Program-made: the position numbers and the translations under genes | NCBI GenBank assembly: GCA_035628505.1 | Contig: DASPJR010000207.1 | Coordinates: forward strand, 54,574 to 118,573 | Source: DASPJR01 sp035628505 | GTDB taxonomy: Bacteria > Planctomycetota > SZUA-567 > H5-PLA8 | Direction: 5' to 3' | DNA length: 64,000 nucleotides | Part shown: positions 55,479 to 63,643 of the stretch, in pieces | Numbering within the stretch: position 1 is the first letter of the stretch | Layout of the letters: the number at the start of each line of letters is the position of its first letter | The notes under the pieces: model-generated | Told to the model about the DNA's origin: nothing | What the model saw: only the letters and a program-made list of their open reading frames with translations | Databases searched by the model: none

Positions 55479-56600
55479 TCAGCTTCCCGGCAGTCGTCTC
55501 ACGCTGCCAGGCACAACCGGCTCGTGCGTTTCAGCGCTGGCCACGGCCGCAAAGCATAGCGCCAGGCTCTTGAGATTGTTGCGTGCGCTGTTGGACGGCT
55601 CGCGCTTTTCTTCAATGGCGCAGAGCAATTCGGCCATAGTGCCGTGAAAGCCCTGCGGGAACCAGCTTCCCGAAAGTTTGGGACTGCAAACTCCTTTTTG
55701 CGTCGTAAGCGTGATGCTCTGATTGGTGAGATCGGGCCCCACGCTCTCGATCGTTCCGGCGCTTCCCGTAATAAAGGAGCGGTCGCGCGGGCCGAATCTG
55801 GTATCAGCGTCGAAACTCAGCGTGGCCTGCGCGTCGGCGTACTCGATGAGCGCCTGACCGAGCAGCGAGGGGATCGCCTTCTGTGCGGGAGATTTCGCCA
55901 GCGACGCATAAACGCGCAGCGGAGCGCGATCGCCCATGATGCAGGAAAGAATATCAAACCAGTGAACGGCGAAATCGTACAGAACGACATGTTTAACTTT
56001 GTCAAAGGGCGTGCCGGCGATCCAGTTGTGATCCCAGTGAACCGATAAGTGTGCGGCCAGAACGTCGCCGATCAGGCCCTTTGCAATGGCCTGGCGGATG
56101 TAACTGAAATGCGGCGCCCAGCGGCCGTTCTGATTCACGGCCAGGCAGCGCTTCTTCTTTTCAGCGAGCGCCACGAGGCGCTCGCCGACACTCAGATCAA
56201 TGACGAACGGTTTCTGGCTGAGCACATGCTTGCCGGCCTCGAGTGCCGCTTCGATGATCGGCGGACGCTCGGGCGGATGCGTCGCGATATCGACGACTTC
56301 AATGTCCTCGCGTTCGAGCAGCGCGTTGTAGTCGCTGTAAATCTGCGCCTTGGGGTAAAAGCTTTTCTGCTTTTCAATCGCGCGCTCGGCATTGTGGTCG
56401 CAGAACGCCACCACACGGTATCCGGCCTTTTTGTACGCGGTCAGATGGTGCGTCGTGATGCCCCCGCAGCCGATCAGTCCAATGGCCGGATTGTATTTCC
56501 GCGGATTGCGCGGCGCATACGGAAGAGCGGGCGCCGCACAGCGCTTCACGGCCAGAGCCTTAAGGCTGTAGCTGTCCTTCTTCGTTGTCTTCGTGGCCAT
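55479..56600 (-). CDS. Gfo/Idh/MocA-family NAD(P)-dependent oxidoreductase
   Basis: 373 aa, ATG 56600, RBS ggaggcgg. Rossmann motif NPAIGLIGCGGITTHHLTAY, then VVAFCD. The conserved EKP loop reads VLSQKPFVIDL, so Glu is replaced by Gln. The C-terminal alpha/beta domain has FGPRDRSFITGSAGTIE. Members oxidise or reduce sugars, inositols or their derivatives. Last gene of the minus-strand catabolic operon; the second Gfo/Idh gene is 13 bp upstream in transcription order. It converges with the E1-like gene. Confidence 0.9.
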   Translation of the reverse strand: MATKTTKKDSYSLKALAVKRCAAPALPYAPRNPRKYNPAIGLIGCGGITTHHLTAYKKAGYRVVAFCDHNAERAIEKQKSFYPKAQIYSDYNALLEREDIEVVDIATHPPERPPIIEAALEAGKHVLSQKPFVIDLSVGERLVALAEKKKRCLAVNQNGRWAPHFSYIRQAIAKGLIGDVLAAHLSVHWDHNWIAGTPFDKVKHVVLYDFAVHWFDILSCIMGDRAPLRVYASLAKSPAQKAIPSLLGQALIEYADAQATLSFDADTRFGPRDRSFITGSAGTIESVGPDLTNQSITLTTQKGVCSPKLSGSWFPQGFHGTMAELLCAIEEKREPSNSARNNLKSLALCFAAVASAETHEPVVPGSVRRLPGS

Positions 56601-56613
56601 GTCCGCCTCCTTT

Positions 56614-57690
56614 TTATTTTACGAGCGGCACTGTTTTCTTCATCTTCGCGCTGATGACCGCGGTATCGATGATCTGCTGGCCGATGCGGCAGAGTTCCGG
56701 CGAGAGAACGTTGTCGATCGGCTTGTTCTTTTCCAGTCGGTCGATGATGTACTGCACCGGATTCTGGAAGGGCGGCTTGAGCGTATCGACTTTCACCGCG
56801 AAGCCTTCCGGCTTCTGCCGAGTCTGCATGCGCAACGTCGGCTCGTAATCGTACGCGCTGATGGTGCCCTCGGTCCCGACGATGACGAACCCGCACTTCG
56901 GCTGCGGCTGGTGCGTCCACGGATCGGTGAACGTGCCCCAGCGCGTTTCAAATTTTGTGAGCCCGTGCGCGTAACGAGCAACAGTGATGCTGTGCTCGTC
57001 GACTTCCAGCCCCTTGGGCTGATCAACGACGGTGGTTACTTCGATGGGCGCCTTTTTGTTCTGGTACCAGGTGCCGAGCGTGACGCCGTAGCCGATGTAA
57101 TCGAGCATCGAACCGCCGCCCTCAGATTTTTTGTAGAACCAGCTCTTGGGCTTCTCGCGCGCGACCTGTTCGGGAGTGACTTCGACTTTGTCTGCTCGAT
57201 GAAAGAGCGGTCCGCGGTTTCCACCGTAGTGATGCACTTCAATAACCTCGCCGATCTTGCCCTCATCGATCAGGCGCTTGGCCGTGACGTGCACGGGCGA
57301 CCACTGCAGCGGCCAATTGATGGCCAGCAACTTCTTTGTTTTCTTCATCGTTGCGATCATCGCGTCGGCTTCGCGCAGCGACGCGGCAAATGGCTTTTCC
57401 ATGATGATGTGAACGCCATACGGTGCGACCTTTTTTGTCCATTCGCCGTGCTTGGCCGTCGCCGGGCAGAGCAGCACGATGTCGGGCTTCGTCGTTTCGA
57501 GGCATTTGCGGTAGTCGGTGAAGACGCGATCGGCCGGAATCTTGAACGTCTTCGCGGCGCTTTCCATACGCGCGGGCGTCTCGTCGCAGATGCCGACGAG
57601 CTCAACCTTGGGATGCTCGTACGCCATGCGCAGGTTGTCGCCCATGTGCATGTGGTCAAAGTTGATACCCGCAATCTTCCACTTCTTCAT
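56614..57690 (-). CDS. Gfo/Idh/MocA-family NAD(P)-dependent oxidoreductase
   Basis: 358 aa from ATG 57690 with RBS ggaggcag. It begins MKKWKIAGINFDHMHMGDNL, an atypical nucleotide loop in place of GxGxxG. The EKP motif is intact (IIMEKPFAASLREAD). The C-terminal domain has RADKVEVTPEQVAREKPKSW and a GSMLDYIGYGV motif of the substrate domain. It probably acts on a sugar or cyclitol derivative together with the other Gfo/Idh protein. The gene spacing of 10 bp supports one transcript. Confidence 0.9.
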   Translation of the reverse strand: MKKWKIAGINFDHMHMGDNLRMAYEHPKVELVGICDETPARMESAAKTFKIPADRVFTDYRKCLETTKPDIVLLCPATAKHGEWTKKVAPYGVHIIMEKPFAASLREADAMIATMKKTKKLLAINWPLQWSPVHVTAKRLIDEGKIGEVIEVHHYGGNRGPLFHRADKVEVTPEQVAREKPKSWFYKKSEGGGSMLDYIGYGVTLGTWYQNKKAPIEVTTVVDQPKGLEVDEHSITVARYAHGLTKFETRWGTFTDPWTHQPQPKCGFVIVGTEGTISAYDYEPTLRMQTRQKPEGFAVKVDTLKPPFQNPVQYIIDRLEKNKPIDNVLSPELCRIGQQIIDTAVISAKMKKTVPLVK

Positions 57691-57700
57691 CACTGCCTCC

Positions 57701-58657
57701 TTATTGTCTCTGCGCAAAGGTGAAGTAGCTCGCAGGCGTTGAGACGAAGATGCGTTCAATCAGCGCCGCATCCACGCCTCGCTTGAGCAGCTCCGGAACC
57801 GTCCGCGTGAGCAGCGCGTCAAGCCCCGGTTTGCCGCCGTAACTTCGCCAGTAGCCGCGCCGCGCGGCGTCCATTCCGAGCATAATCTGATCAGGGAACT
57901 CAGGAAGCAGTTCGCAGACCAGGTCGAGCGTCGGGTTGCCTTGCCCCTCTTTCCAGCGGAAAACGCTGTCATACTCCAGACCGACGTTTCTGCGCAAGAG
58001 GGATCGGTGATAGTTCCGATCCGGCTGCCGGTCCGTGTGCGATAGAATAATGCTCTGCGGCCGCACGCCATTGGCGGTTAGAATGTCAATCTGCTCAAGC
58101 CCCGCCGTGCCTTCTTCGGTATGCGTGATGATCGGGGAACCAGTCTTCACATGCGCGAGTGCCGCCGCGCGAAAGATCTTTTTCTCGAAGTCGCTCAAAC
58201 GGTCGCGCCCGCCGGCAACTTTAATCACGCCCGCGCGAGCACTCGTTCGCACAACGTTTGGCCCGGCGTAATCATTCGCGTCGATGCCGAGCTCGATGTC
58301 GTCAATGAAAAGCTGCGCGAGCTCCTGTTCGTTCAGGCGCTCAGACCAGTGCCCGGGCGGATAGTACCTCTGCAGGTGAATCCCCGTTGGCGCAACAATG
58401 TGGACGCCCGTGCGACGCGAGACATCCGCAAGCTTCAGCGGGTTGCGCCCGCTGTCGCACGGCATGCAGTCGATCATTGCGCGGCCGCCCGCGGCGAAAA
58501 AGTCGCGCAGCTCGGTGCAGGCGTTTTCGACCGAATCGATGCAGAAATCCGGAAACAGATGCGTGGTAAAACTCGGATCAATAATGACGTGCTCGTGCGC
58601 GTAGCAGCGGCCCAGCTGCGCGGAAGCGATGTCGCCGAGAACGGTGCGAACAGGCAT
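57701..58657 (-). CDS. Phosphotriesterase-family metal-dependent hydrolase
   Basis: 318 aa. Binuclear metal ligands are visible: CYAHEHVII (HxH), the bridging-Lys site SARAGVIKVAGG, His in IITHTEEGTAG, His in IILSHTDRQPD and Asp in LGMDAARRGYW. The family covers phosphotriesterases, lactonases and related amidohydrolases; the genomic context suits a lactonase or carbohydrate-derivative hydrolase. Its start overlaps the stop of the UlaG-like gene by one base. Cytoplasmic, no signal peptide. Confidence 0.9.
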   Translation of the reverse strand: MPVRTVLGDIASAQLGRCYAHEHVIIDPSFTTHLFPDFCIDSVENACTELRDFFAAGGRAMIDCMPCDSGRNPLKLADVSRRTGVHIVAPTGIHLQRYYPPGHWSERLNEQELAQLFIDDIELGIDANDYAGPNVVRTSARAGVIKVAGGRDRLSDFEKKIFRAAALAHVKTGSPIITHTEEGTAGLEQIDILTANGVRPQSIILSHTDRQPDRNYHRSLLRRNVGLEYDSVFRWKEGQGNPTLDLVCELLPEFPDQIMLGMDAARRGYWRSYGGKPGLDALLTRTVPELLKRGVDAALIERIFVSTPASYFTFAQRQ

Positions 58658-59511
58658 CAGCTTGTTTCCAACTCCGTGCTCTCGAAGCGCTCACCCGTGC
58701 GGAGAACGCGGAACCTCTGCTTCAGCGCTTTGCACACGCGGATGAATTCATCTTCGGGCCGGGCGGTATTGAATTCAAACATGTCGTAATGGCACGGAAT
58801 CACGCAGCGCGCGCCGATGTCCTTCGCCAGTTGCGCGGCCTCGCGCCCGTCCAGGTTTCCGGCTACGCGTCGTTCGGGTCTGGCACCGTTGATCGGGAGT
58901 AGCGCGATATCAATCTTGAACCGCGTGAGACGCGCGGCCATGCCGTCATAAAGAATCGTGTCGCCGCTGTGATAAAGCGACCAGTCGCCGAAGCGGATCA
59001 CGTACCCGAGATAAGGGTGCCGCCCTTGTGCGTCACGATCAAACTTTTCGTGCGCCGCGGGAATGGCGGTGATTGAAAACCCTGATTCGCTGAACGTCAA
59101 TCCGGCGTCCATCCCGAGCGGGATGGCAGCGTCTATCTTGAGACGCCCGGCGACAAAGGCACGATTCGCTTCAGGAATAATCAATTTTATCTGCGGGTTG
59201 GCGTGCAGAAGCGGAACGAGTGTTTCGGCGTCCAGATGGTCGGTGTGATTGTGGCTCGACGAGACCACATCAATAAAATCCAGCCGCGCCGGATCAATCG
59301 CCCGCCGCGTCATGCGCACATGCGGCTTGTCGGTCTGCGCGTACTTTTTTGTGAGCGACTCCGACAGATACGGATCAATCAGAAAATGCCGGCCAGACCA
59401 CTGCAGCAGATAGCCGCTCTGGCCGAGCCACCACAGACGAAAGCCGCCATCGCTTTTTCGTGAAACGATGTCGGCCAGCAGGGCGTCGTCGGATTGAAGC
59501 GGTTCGATCAC
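58657..59511 (-). CDS. UlaG-like metallo-beta-lactamase-fold hydrolase
   Basis: 284 aa from GTG 59511 (VIEPLQSDDALL) with RBS aaagga. The frame is open upstream but overlaps the preceding gene. Motif VVSSSHNHTDHLDAE is the metal-binding HxHxDH, and later residues ITAIPAAHEKF, YHSGDTILYD and CVIPCHYDMFEFN complete the site. UlaG hydrolyses L-ascorbate 6-phosphate lactone; other members act on cyclic phosphates or lactones. It probably opens a lactone or ester in the pathway encoded by this operon. Confidence 0.9.
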   Translation of the reverse strand: MIEPLQSDDALLADIVSRKSDGGFRLWWLGQSGYLLQWSGRHFLIDPYLSESLTKKYAQTDKPHVRMTRRAIDPARLDFIDVVSSSHNHTDHLDAETLVPLLHANPQIKLIIPEANRAFVAGRLKIDAAIPLGMDAGLTFSESGFSITAIPAAHEKFDRDAQGRHPYLGYVIRFGDWSLYHSGDTILYDGMAARLTRFKIDIALLPINGARPERRVAGNLDGREAAQLAKDIGARCVIPCHYDMFEFNTARPEDEFIRVCKALKQRFRVLRTGERFESTELETS

Positions 59512-59513
59512 GC

Positions 59514-60542
59514 TTAGAGTTCCTTTCGAACCATGCGCACGCCTTCGACCATGTTGCGCAGCTTCTGCTTCGCCGCCCAGCGTGCGGTCTGGCTCAGCCC
59601 GCAATCCGGCGCGAAGGCGAGGCGCTCGGCCGGCGCGTACTTCAGGCAGAGCCGCACGCGATCGGCGACGTCTTTCGGCGTTTCGATGTAATAACTCTTC
59701 ACGTCGATGATGCCGATGGCCACGTCCATCTTTGGCGCAATTGTTTTGATGATCTCGATCTCGGAGAATTCACGGCTGGCCATCTCCAGATGCACTTCGT
59801 CGATCTTCATGTCGAGAAATGCCGGAAACATTGGCGCGTATTTGCGCGGACCGACCGCGCGCGCTTTGTAATTGCCGAAGCACAGATGCGTCGAGATGCG
59901 CGCTTTGCCGGCGACGGACTCAATCGTGCGATTGAAGATGTCGACGAATTTGCGCGGGTCTTCCTTGTGCGCGTAGCAGCTCATGGATGGCTCGTCGACA
60001 CAAATCTCGCGGCAGCCGGCTTTAGACAATGCTTCGAGTTCGCTGCGGACGAGCGGCAGCAGCGCTTCCGTCAGCGCGTATCGGTCTTTGTAGCGCTCGT
60101 TCGGCAGGAGCCGTCCGCTGAGCGTGTACGGGCCGGGCACGCTGGCCTTCAAGGCGGGACCATTTGGCGCCAGACGCTTGAGTCGCTGGAACTCCTCGAC
60201 TGCGCCGAGGCCGCGCGGCGCACGCAGCTCGCCGATGACCTTGTGCTTACCGCGCTGATCGTGCGCGGGCGGGCCAAAGCGTCGCGGCGGCTCGGGCTCG
60301 CGGTCAATGCCTTCGATGAAGCCATAAAAGGAGAGATTGAAATCGAAGCGCGTCTGCTCGCCATCGGTGATCACATCGAGTCCGGCTTGCGTCTGATCGT
60401 GCAGCGCGGCGATGACGGCATCTTCCTGAAGCTCCGCGCGATCATCGGCGCCGAACTTCTCCAGATTCTGCGACGCGAACTCGAGCCAGCCCGGAAATGG
60501 ATAGCTGCCAATGACTGTGGTTCTCAGCGGCTGATCTTTCAT
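59514..60542 (-). CDS. MetE C-terminal-like (vitamin B12-independent) methyltransferase
   Basis: 342 aa from ATG 60542, RBS aaaggag. The zinc ligands of MetE are present: HLC in ISTHLCFGNYK, Glu in EVHLEMASREF, and Cys in AFAPDCGLSQTARW. TTVIGSYPFPGW and CREICVDEPSMSC are typical of the UROD/MetE-like C-domain. It should be a thiol methyltransferase, with a substrate that may differ from homocysteine because a full MetH is encoded at 45705 and the gene lies in a sugar-type operon. Only the C-terminal half of MetE is present. Confidence 0.88.
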   Translation of the reverse strand: MKDQPLRTTVIGSYPFPGWLEFASQNLEKFGADDRAELQEDAVIAALHDQTQAGLDVITDGEQTRFDFNLSFYGFIEGIDREPEPPRRFGPPAHDQRGKHKVIGELRAPRGLGAVEEFQRLKRLAPNGPALKASVPGPYTLSGRLLPNERYKDRYALTEALLPLVRSELEALSKAGCREICVDEPSMSCYAHKEDPRKFVDIFNRTIESVAGKARISTHLCFGNYKARAVGPRKYAPMFPAFLDMKIDEVHLEMASREFSEIEIIKTIAPKMDVAIGIIDVKSYYIETPKDVADRVRLCLKYAPAERLAFAPDCGLSQTARWAAKQKLRNMVEGVRMVRKEL

Positions 60543-60544
60543 AA

Positions 60545-61933
60545 TTAAAAAGCTCCTTTGCGATTGTCGCGCCACGCCTGCGCGGCGGTGGCGGCGATTT
60601 CCTTCGGCGTTTCGAGCACGGCGCCGAGCGTGAGAAGTCTGCCCTGAAGTGTTGCAACAGAGACGTCGCGCGCGCCGCAATCGGCTTTCAACGACTGCGC
60701 GGCGGCAAGTCCGACGGCCTGGCCCATTGCCATCGTCTGCGCCATCGAGCGGCACGAGGCGTGAGCATCGTGGCTGGCGCTGAAGCAGCGTCCGGCAACC
60801 AAGATTTCCGAGCGACCCTTCGGCACGAGCGTGCGGTACGGAACATCGTACGCCTCGCCGCGCGGCACGTAGGCCCACGCGGTTTCCTCTTCGCCGCTGC
60901 TGTCCTTGCGATGATCTTCGATCGGCGCGCCGCAGAGCAGCACGCGGTCGTCGAATCGCCGCACGTTCAGGCAATCGTCCCGCGTCAGGCGGTACTCGCC
61001 ATGCACCCGCCGCGTTTCGCGTACGCCGATCTGCGTGGAGAGATTAATGATGCTGGCATTTTCGTAACCGGGAACGCAGTCGCGAAAAAACTTTTCGTAG
61101 ATGAAGGCCTGGCGGCGTCCTTCCATCTCGGCCGCCGTGAGCTGCTCGAAATCGGTCGCGTCAACATCCGCGACGCGCACGGCGACCGTGGCAATGCAGC
61201 TCTGCTGAACCATGTCGTGCGCGCTGCCTTTTTTGCGCGGTAGCGGATGCGTGCCGCGCTCGACAGCCTCAGCCATTTTCGCTTCAAGCATCTTCTTTCC
61301 GCCGGCCGCACGGAAGCGCGCGAGATCGACGTTGCTCATGCGGAACGTCGTCGTGAGCGTCTGCGCCGGATCGATGTCGCCGGCTTTCTCATAAGGAATT
61401 CCGGCCCAGTGGCAGAGATCGGCGTCGCCGGTGGCATCGATGAAACGCCGCGCGGCGATGCGGAAAAAGCCGCGCTTTGTAAAAATGACGATGCTGCGAA
61501 GAATGCCGTCCTGTGCCGTTTCGACGTCCACGATGGTGGCATGCAGAACCACGCGCACGCCTGCTGCGCCGAGCAGTTCGTCCCACACCAGCTTGAGCCG
61601 CTCCGGGTTGTACGTCACGCCCGTGCCGGCGCCGTACGTGTTCGGGCGCAGATGCATTTCGTTGTGCCGCGCGAGCGCATCGACGACGCGGTCGGGAATG
61701 CCGCCCACGACTTTTTTTGGCGCGTCGCCGGGTGTAAAGAATCCATAAAAGGTGTCGAGCATCTGCGTTGAACTGCCGCCGAGAAACCCGTAGCGTTCGA
61801 TCAGCATGACGCTCCGCGTCTTATCTTCGCGCGCAGCCAGGGCGGCACAGCAGCCGGCCGAGCCCGCTCCGGCGACGAGGATATCGACGTCGGCGAGCAG
61901 GGGAATGCGGTCGTGGGCGAGCACAGTCGGCAT
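60545..61933 (-). CDS. FAD-dependent oxidoreductase
   Basis: 462 aa. FAD-binding loop VDILVAGAGSAGCCAALAA at the N-terminus (about 13-31), LIERYGFLGGSST, RRFIDATGDADLCHWAG and the C-terminal GRCFSASHDAHASCRSMAQT, which matches the FAD-dependent oxidoreductases of the PF12831 type that often occur with carbohydrate genes in PVC bacteria. Substrate unknown. Gap to the next gene in the same operon is 2 bp. Cytoplasmic, no signal peptide. Confidence 0.9.
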   Translation of the reverse strand: MPTVLAHDRIPLLADVDILVAGAGSAGCCAALAAREDKTRSVMLIERYGFLGGSSTQMLDTFYGFFTPGDAPKKVVGGIPDRVVDALARHNEMHLRPNTYGAGTGVTYNPERLKLVWDELLGAAGVRVVLHATIVDVETAQDGILRSIVIFTKRGFFRIAARRFIDATGDADLCHWAGIPYEKAGDIDPAQTLTTTFRMSNVDLARFRAAGGKKMLEAKMAEAVERGTHPLPRKKGSAHDMVQQSCIATVAVRVADVDATDFEQLTAAEMEGRRQAFIYEKFFRDCVPGYENASIINLSTQIGVRETRRVHGEYRLTRDDCLNVRRFDDRVLLCGAPIEDHRKDSSGEEETAWAYVPRGEAYDVPYRTLVPKGRSEILVAGRCFSASHDAHASCRSMAQTMAMGQAVGLAAAQSLKADCGARDVSVATLQGRLLTLGAVLETPKEIAATAAQAWRDNRKGAF

Positions 61934-61944
61934 GGCGGTGTCCT

Positions 61945-62745
61945 TCAGGAGCGGATGACTTCCGGCTGCAATCCAACATTCTCATAGAGCTTCGAGAGCC
62001 GCCGCGCGTGTTCGTCGTACGCCGCTTCAAACAGCTCGGTCGCGCGCCGCGCGCCGACGACGGCCGCGCCACTCAGAACTTTGGGCGGAGCACCTGCTTT
62101 CGTTAGCCGCGCAGCAACTTCGGCCTTAATGGCGTTCACGATCAGGCAGCCGCCGATCGTCGATCCGGGCGCGACGGGCGTGTCGAGGCCGGGAACTCTC
62201 ACCATTGCGTCACCGGGCGGCGCGCCGGTGTCGAGCACCAGGTCGGCGTAATCCTGCAGCTTTTTTCCGCGAGCGTCTTTCGATGACGAGGCCTCTGAAT
62301 GCCGCCGGCTGATGATCGCCACGACCTTGATGCCGCGCTTCTTGAAACCTTCGGCCATCTCTATCGAGACAACGTTGCAGCCGCTGGATGAAATCACGAG
62401 CGCCGCGTCCGTGGGCGAAAGATCGAAGTTGCGCAGGATGCGTTCGGCAAGGCCGGGCACGTTCTCCAAAAACATGGCCTGCCGCTGGCCGTTGGCGCCG
62501 ACGACCAGATTATGAAACGTCAGCGAGAGCTCGACGATGGGGTTGAAGCCCGGAAACGAACCATAACGCGGCCACATTTCTTCCACCATGATGCGGCTGT
62601 GGCCGGAGGCGAAGAGGTGAACCATGCGTCCGGTGAGAATCGATTCGGCGAACCAGTCCGCTGCGGTGTGAACCGCCTGTTCCTGCGCCGCGACGGCCGA
62701 GAGAAGCTCACGGCATTTCGAAAAAAAGTCGGCACTCGGAGTCAT
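61945..62745 (-). CDS. SIS-domain sugar isomerase/phosphosugar-binding protein
   Basis: 266 aa. SIS core: IHLFASGHSRIMVEEMWP-like VHLFASGHSRIM (about 38-49) and ALVISSSGCNVVSIEMAEG (about 115-133), the phosphate-binding Ser loops. It resembles UPF0309/MurQ-type sugar-phosphate isomerases or etherases. It probably acts on a phosphorylated amino or neutral sugar produced by the ROK kinase next to it. 9 bp separate the two genes. Confidence 0.88.
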   Translation of the reverse strand: MTPSADFFSKCRELLSAVAAQEQAVHTAADWFAESILTGRMVHLFASGHSRIMVEEMWPRYGSFPGFNPIVELSLTFHNLVVGANGQRQAMFLENVPGLAERILRNFDLSPTDAALVISSSGCNVVSIEMAEGFKKRGIKVVAIISRRHSEASSSKDARGKKLQDYADLVLDTGAPPGDAMVRVPGLDTPVAPGSTIGGCLIVNAIKAEVAARLTKAGAPPKVLSGAAVVGARRATELFEAAYDEHARRLSKLYENVGLQPEVIRS

Positions 62746-62754
62746 GTTGTCCTT

Positions 62755-63642
62755 TCATTCAACTTTCATTGCGTTGTACGCGGCACCCATCGCGCCGGCT
62801 TTTTCACCGAGCTGCGCCGGTACAATCCGTACGCGATGTCCCGCCGGGCGCCATTCGTACTGCGCGAGAAGTTCGCTGAGCGGCGCAAAGAGGGCCTCGC
62901 CCGCGCGCGCGATGCCGCCGCCGATGATCACAACTTCCGGATCAAGAACATTAATCAGGCCGGCGATGGCGCAGGACAGTTCACGAACCGAGCGCAGCCA
63001 AATTTCGCGGGCGTTCGCTTCGCCGCGCTGAGCTGCTTCGACCAGTTCACGCGTCGATTTGAACGCTCCTTTGGTGCGTTGAGCCAGCGTGCACTCGCCA
63101 ATAGCGTCTTCGAGACTGCCGGGAATTCCGACGATGTCCGGATTCCCGTCGGCATGCAGACTGATGTGTCCCAGATGCCCGGCGCGGCCGATCTGCCCGC
63201 GCAGCAGGCGGCCCTCGGAAAGAATGGCTCCGCCGACACCCGTGCCCAGCGTGAGCATGAACGCGTTCTGCGTCCCGGCGGCAGCGCCTTTCCAGAATTC
63301 GCCGAGCAGCGCCGCGTGAGCATCGTTGAGGACAGCAACTGGAGAGTCAGATTTCAGGTAATCGGTCCAATCGAGGCGCTCCAGGCCCTGCAGGCGGTTG
63401 GGCATAAAGGCGATTGAGCGTCCGCTGCGTGCGACCAGACCGGGGGCGGCAAGTCCGATGCGGTGCGGCTTGCCGTGTCGGCGCGTAAGTTCATCGATCA
63501 GCGTGCGAACACGTTCGCCGAACCGGCCGCTCGAATCATCGCCCGTAGCGCAGGAACTCTCTGAAAGCACATCGCCGGCCGGCGTGAGGCTCAGCGCCTT
63601 GATGTTTGTTCCGCCAAGATCGATGCCGATGAGATGGCTCAT
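62755..63642 (-). CDS. ROK-family sugar kinase (zinc site lost)
   Basis: 295 aa. ATP-binding IGIDLGGTNIKALSL (about 4-18), LTLGTGVGGAILSEG, and IGRAGHLGHISLHADG. In ROK kinases the last motif continues with CxCGxxGCxE; here it reads NPDIVGIPGSLED with no cysteine, so the structural zinc site is absent although the His remains. It should phosphorylate a sugar at the start of the pathway, or act as a sensor. Its stop touches the SIS gene by a 9-bp gap, and its start overlaps the SDR end region by 1 bp. Confidence 0.9.
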   Translation of the reverse strand: MSHLIGIDLGGTNIKALSLTPAGDVLSESSCATGDDSSGRFGERVRTLIDELTRRHGKPHRIGLAAPGLVARSGRSIAFMPNRLQGLERLDWTDYLKSDSPVAVLNDAHAALLGEFWKGAAAGTQNAFMLTLGTGVGGAILSEGRLLRGQIGRAGHLGHISLHADGNPDIVGIPGSLEDAIGECTLAQRTKGAFKSTRELVEAAQRGEANAREIWLRSVRELSCAIAGLINVLDPEVVIIGGGIARAGEALFAPLSELLAQYEWRPAGHRVRIVPAQLGEKAGAMGAAYNAMKVE

Positions 63643-63643
63643 T

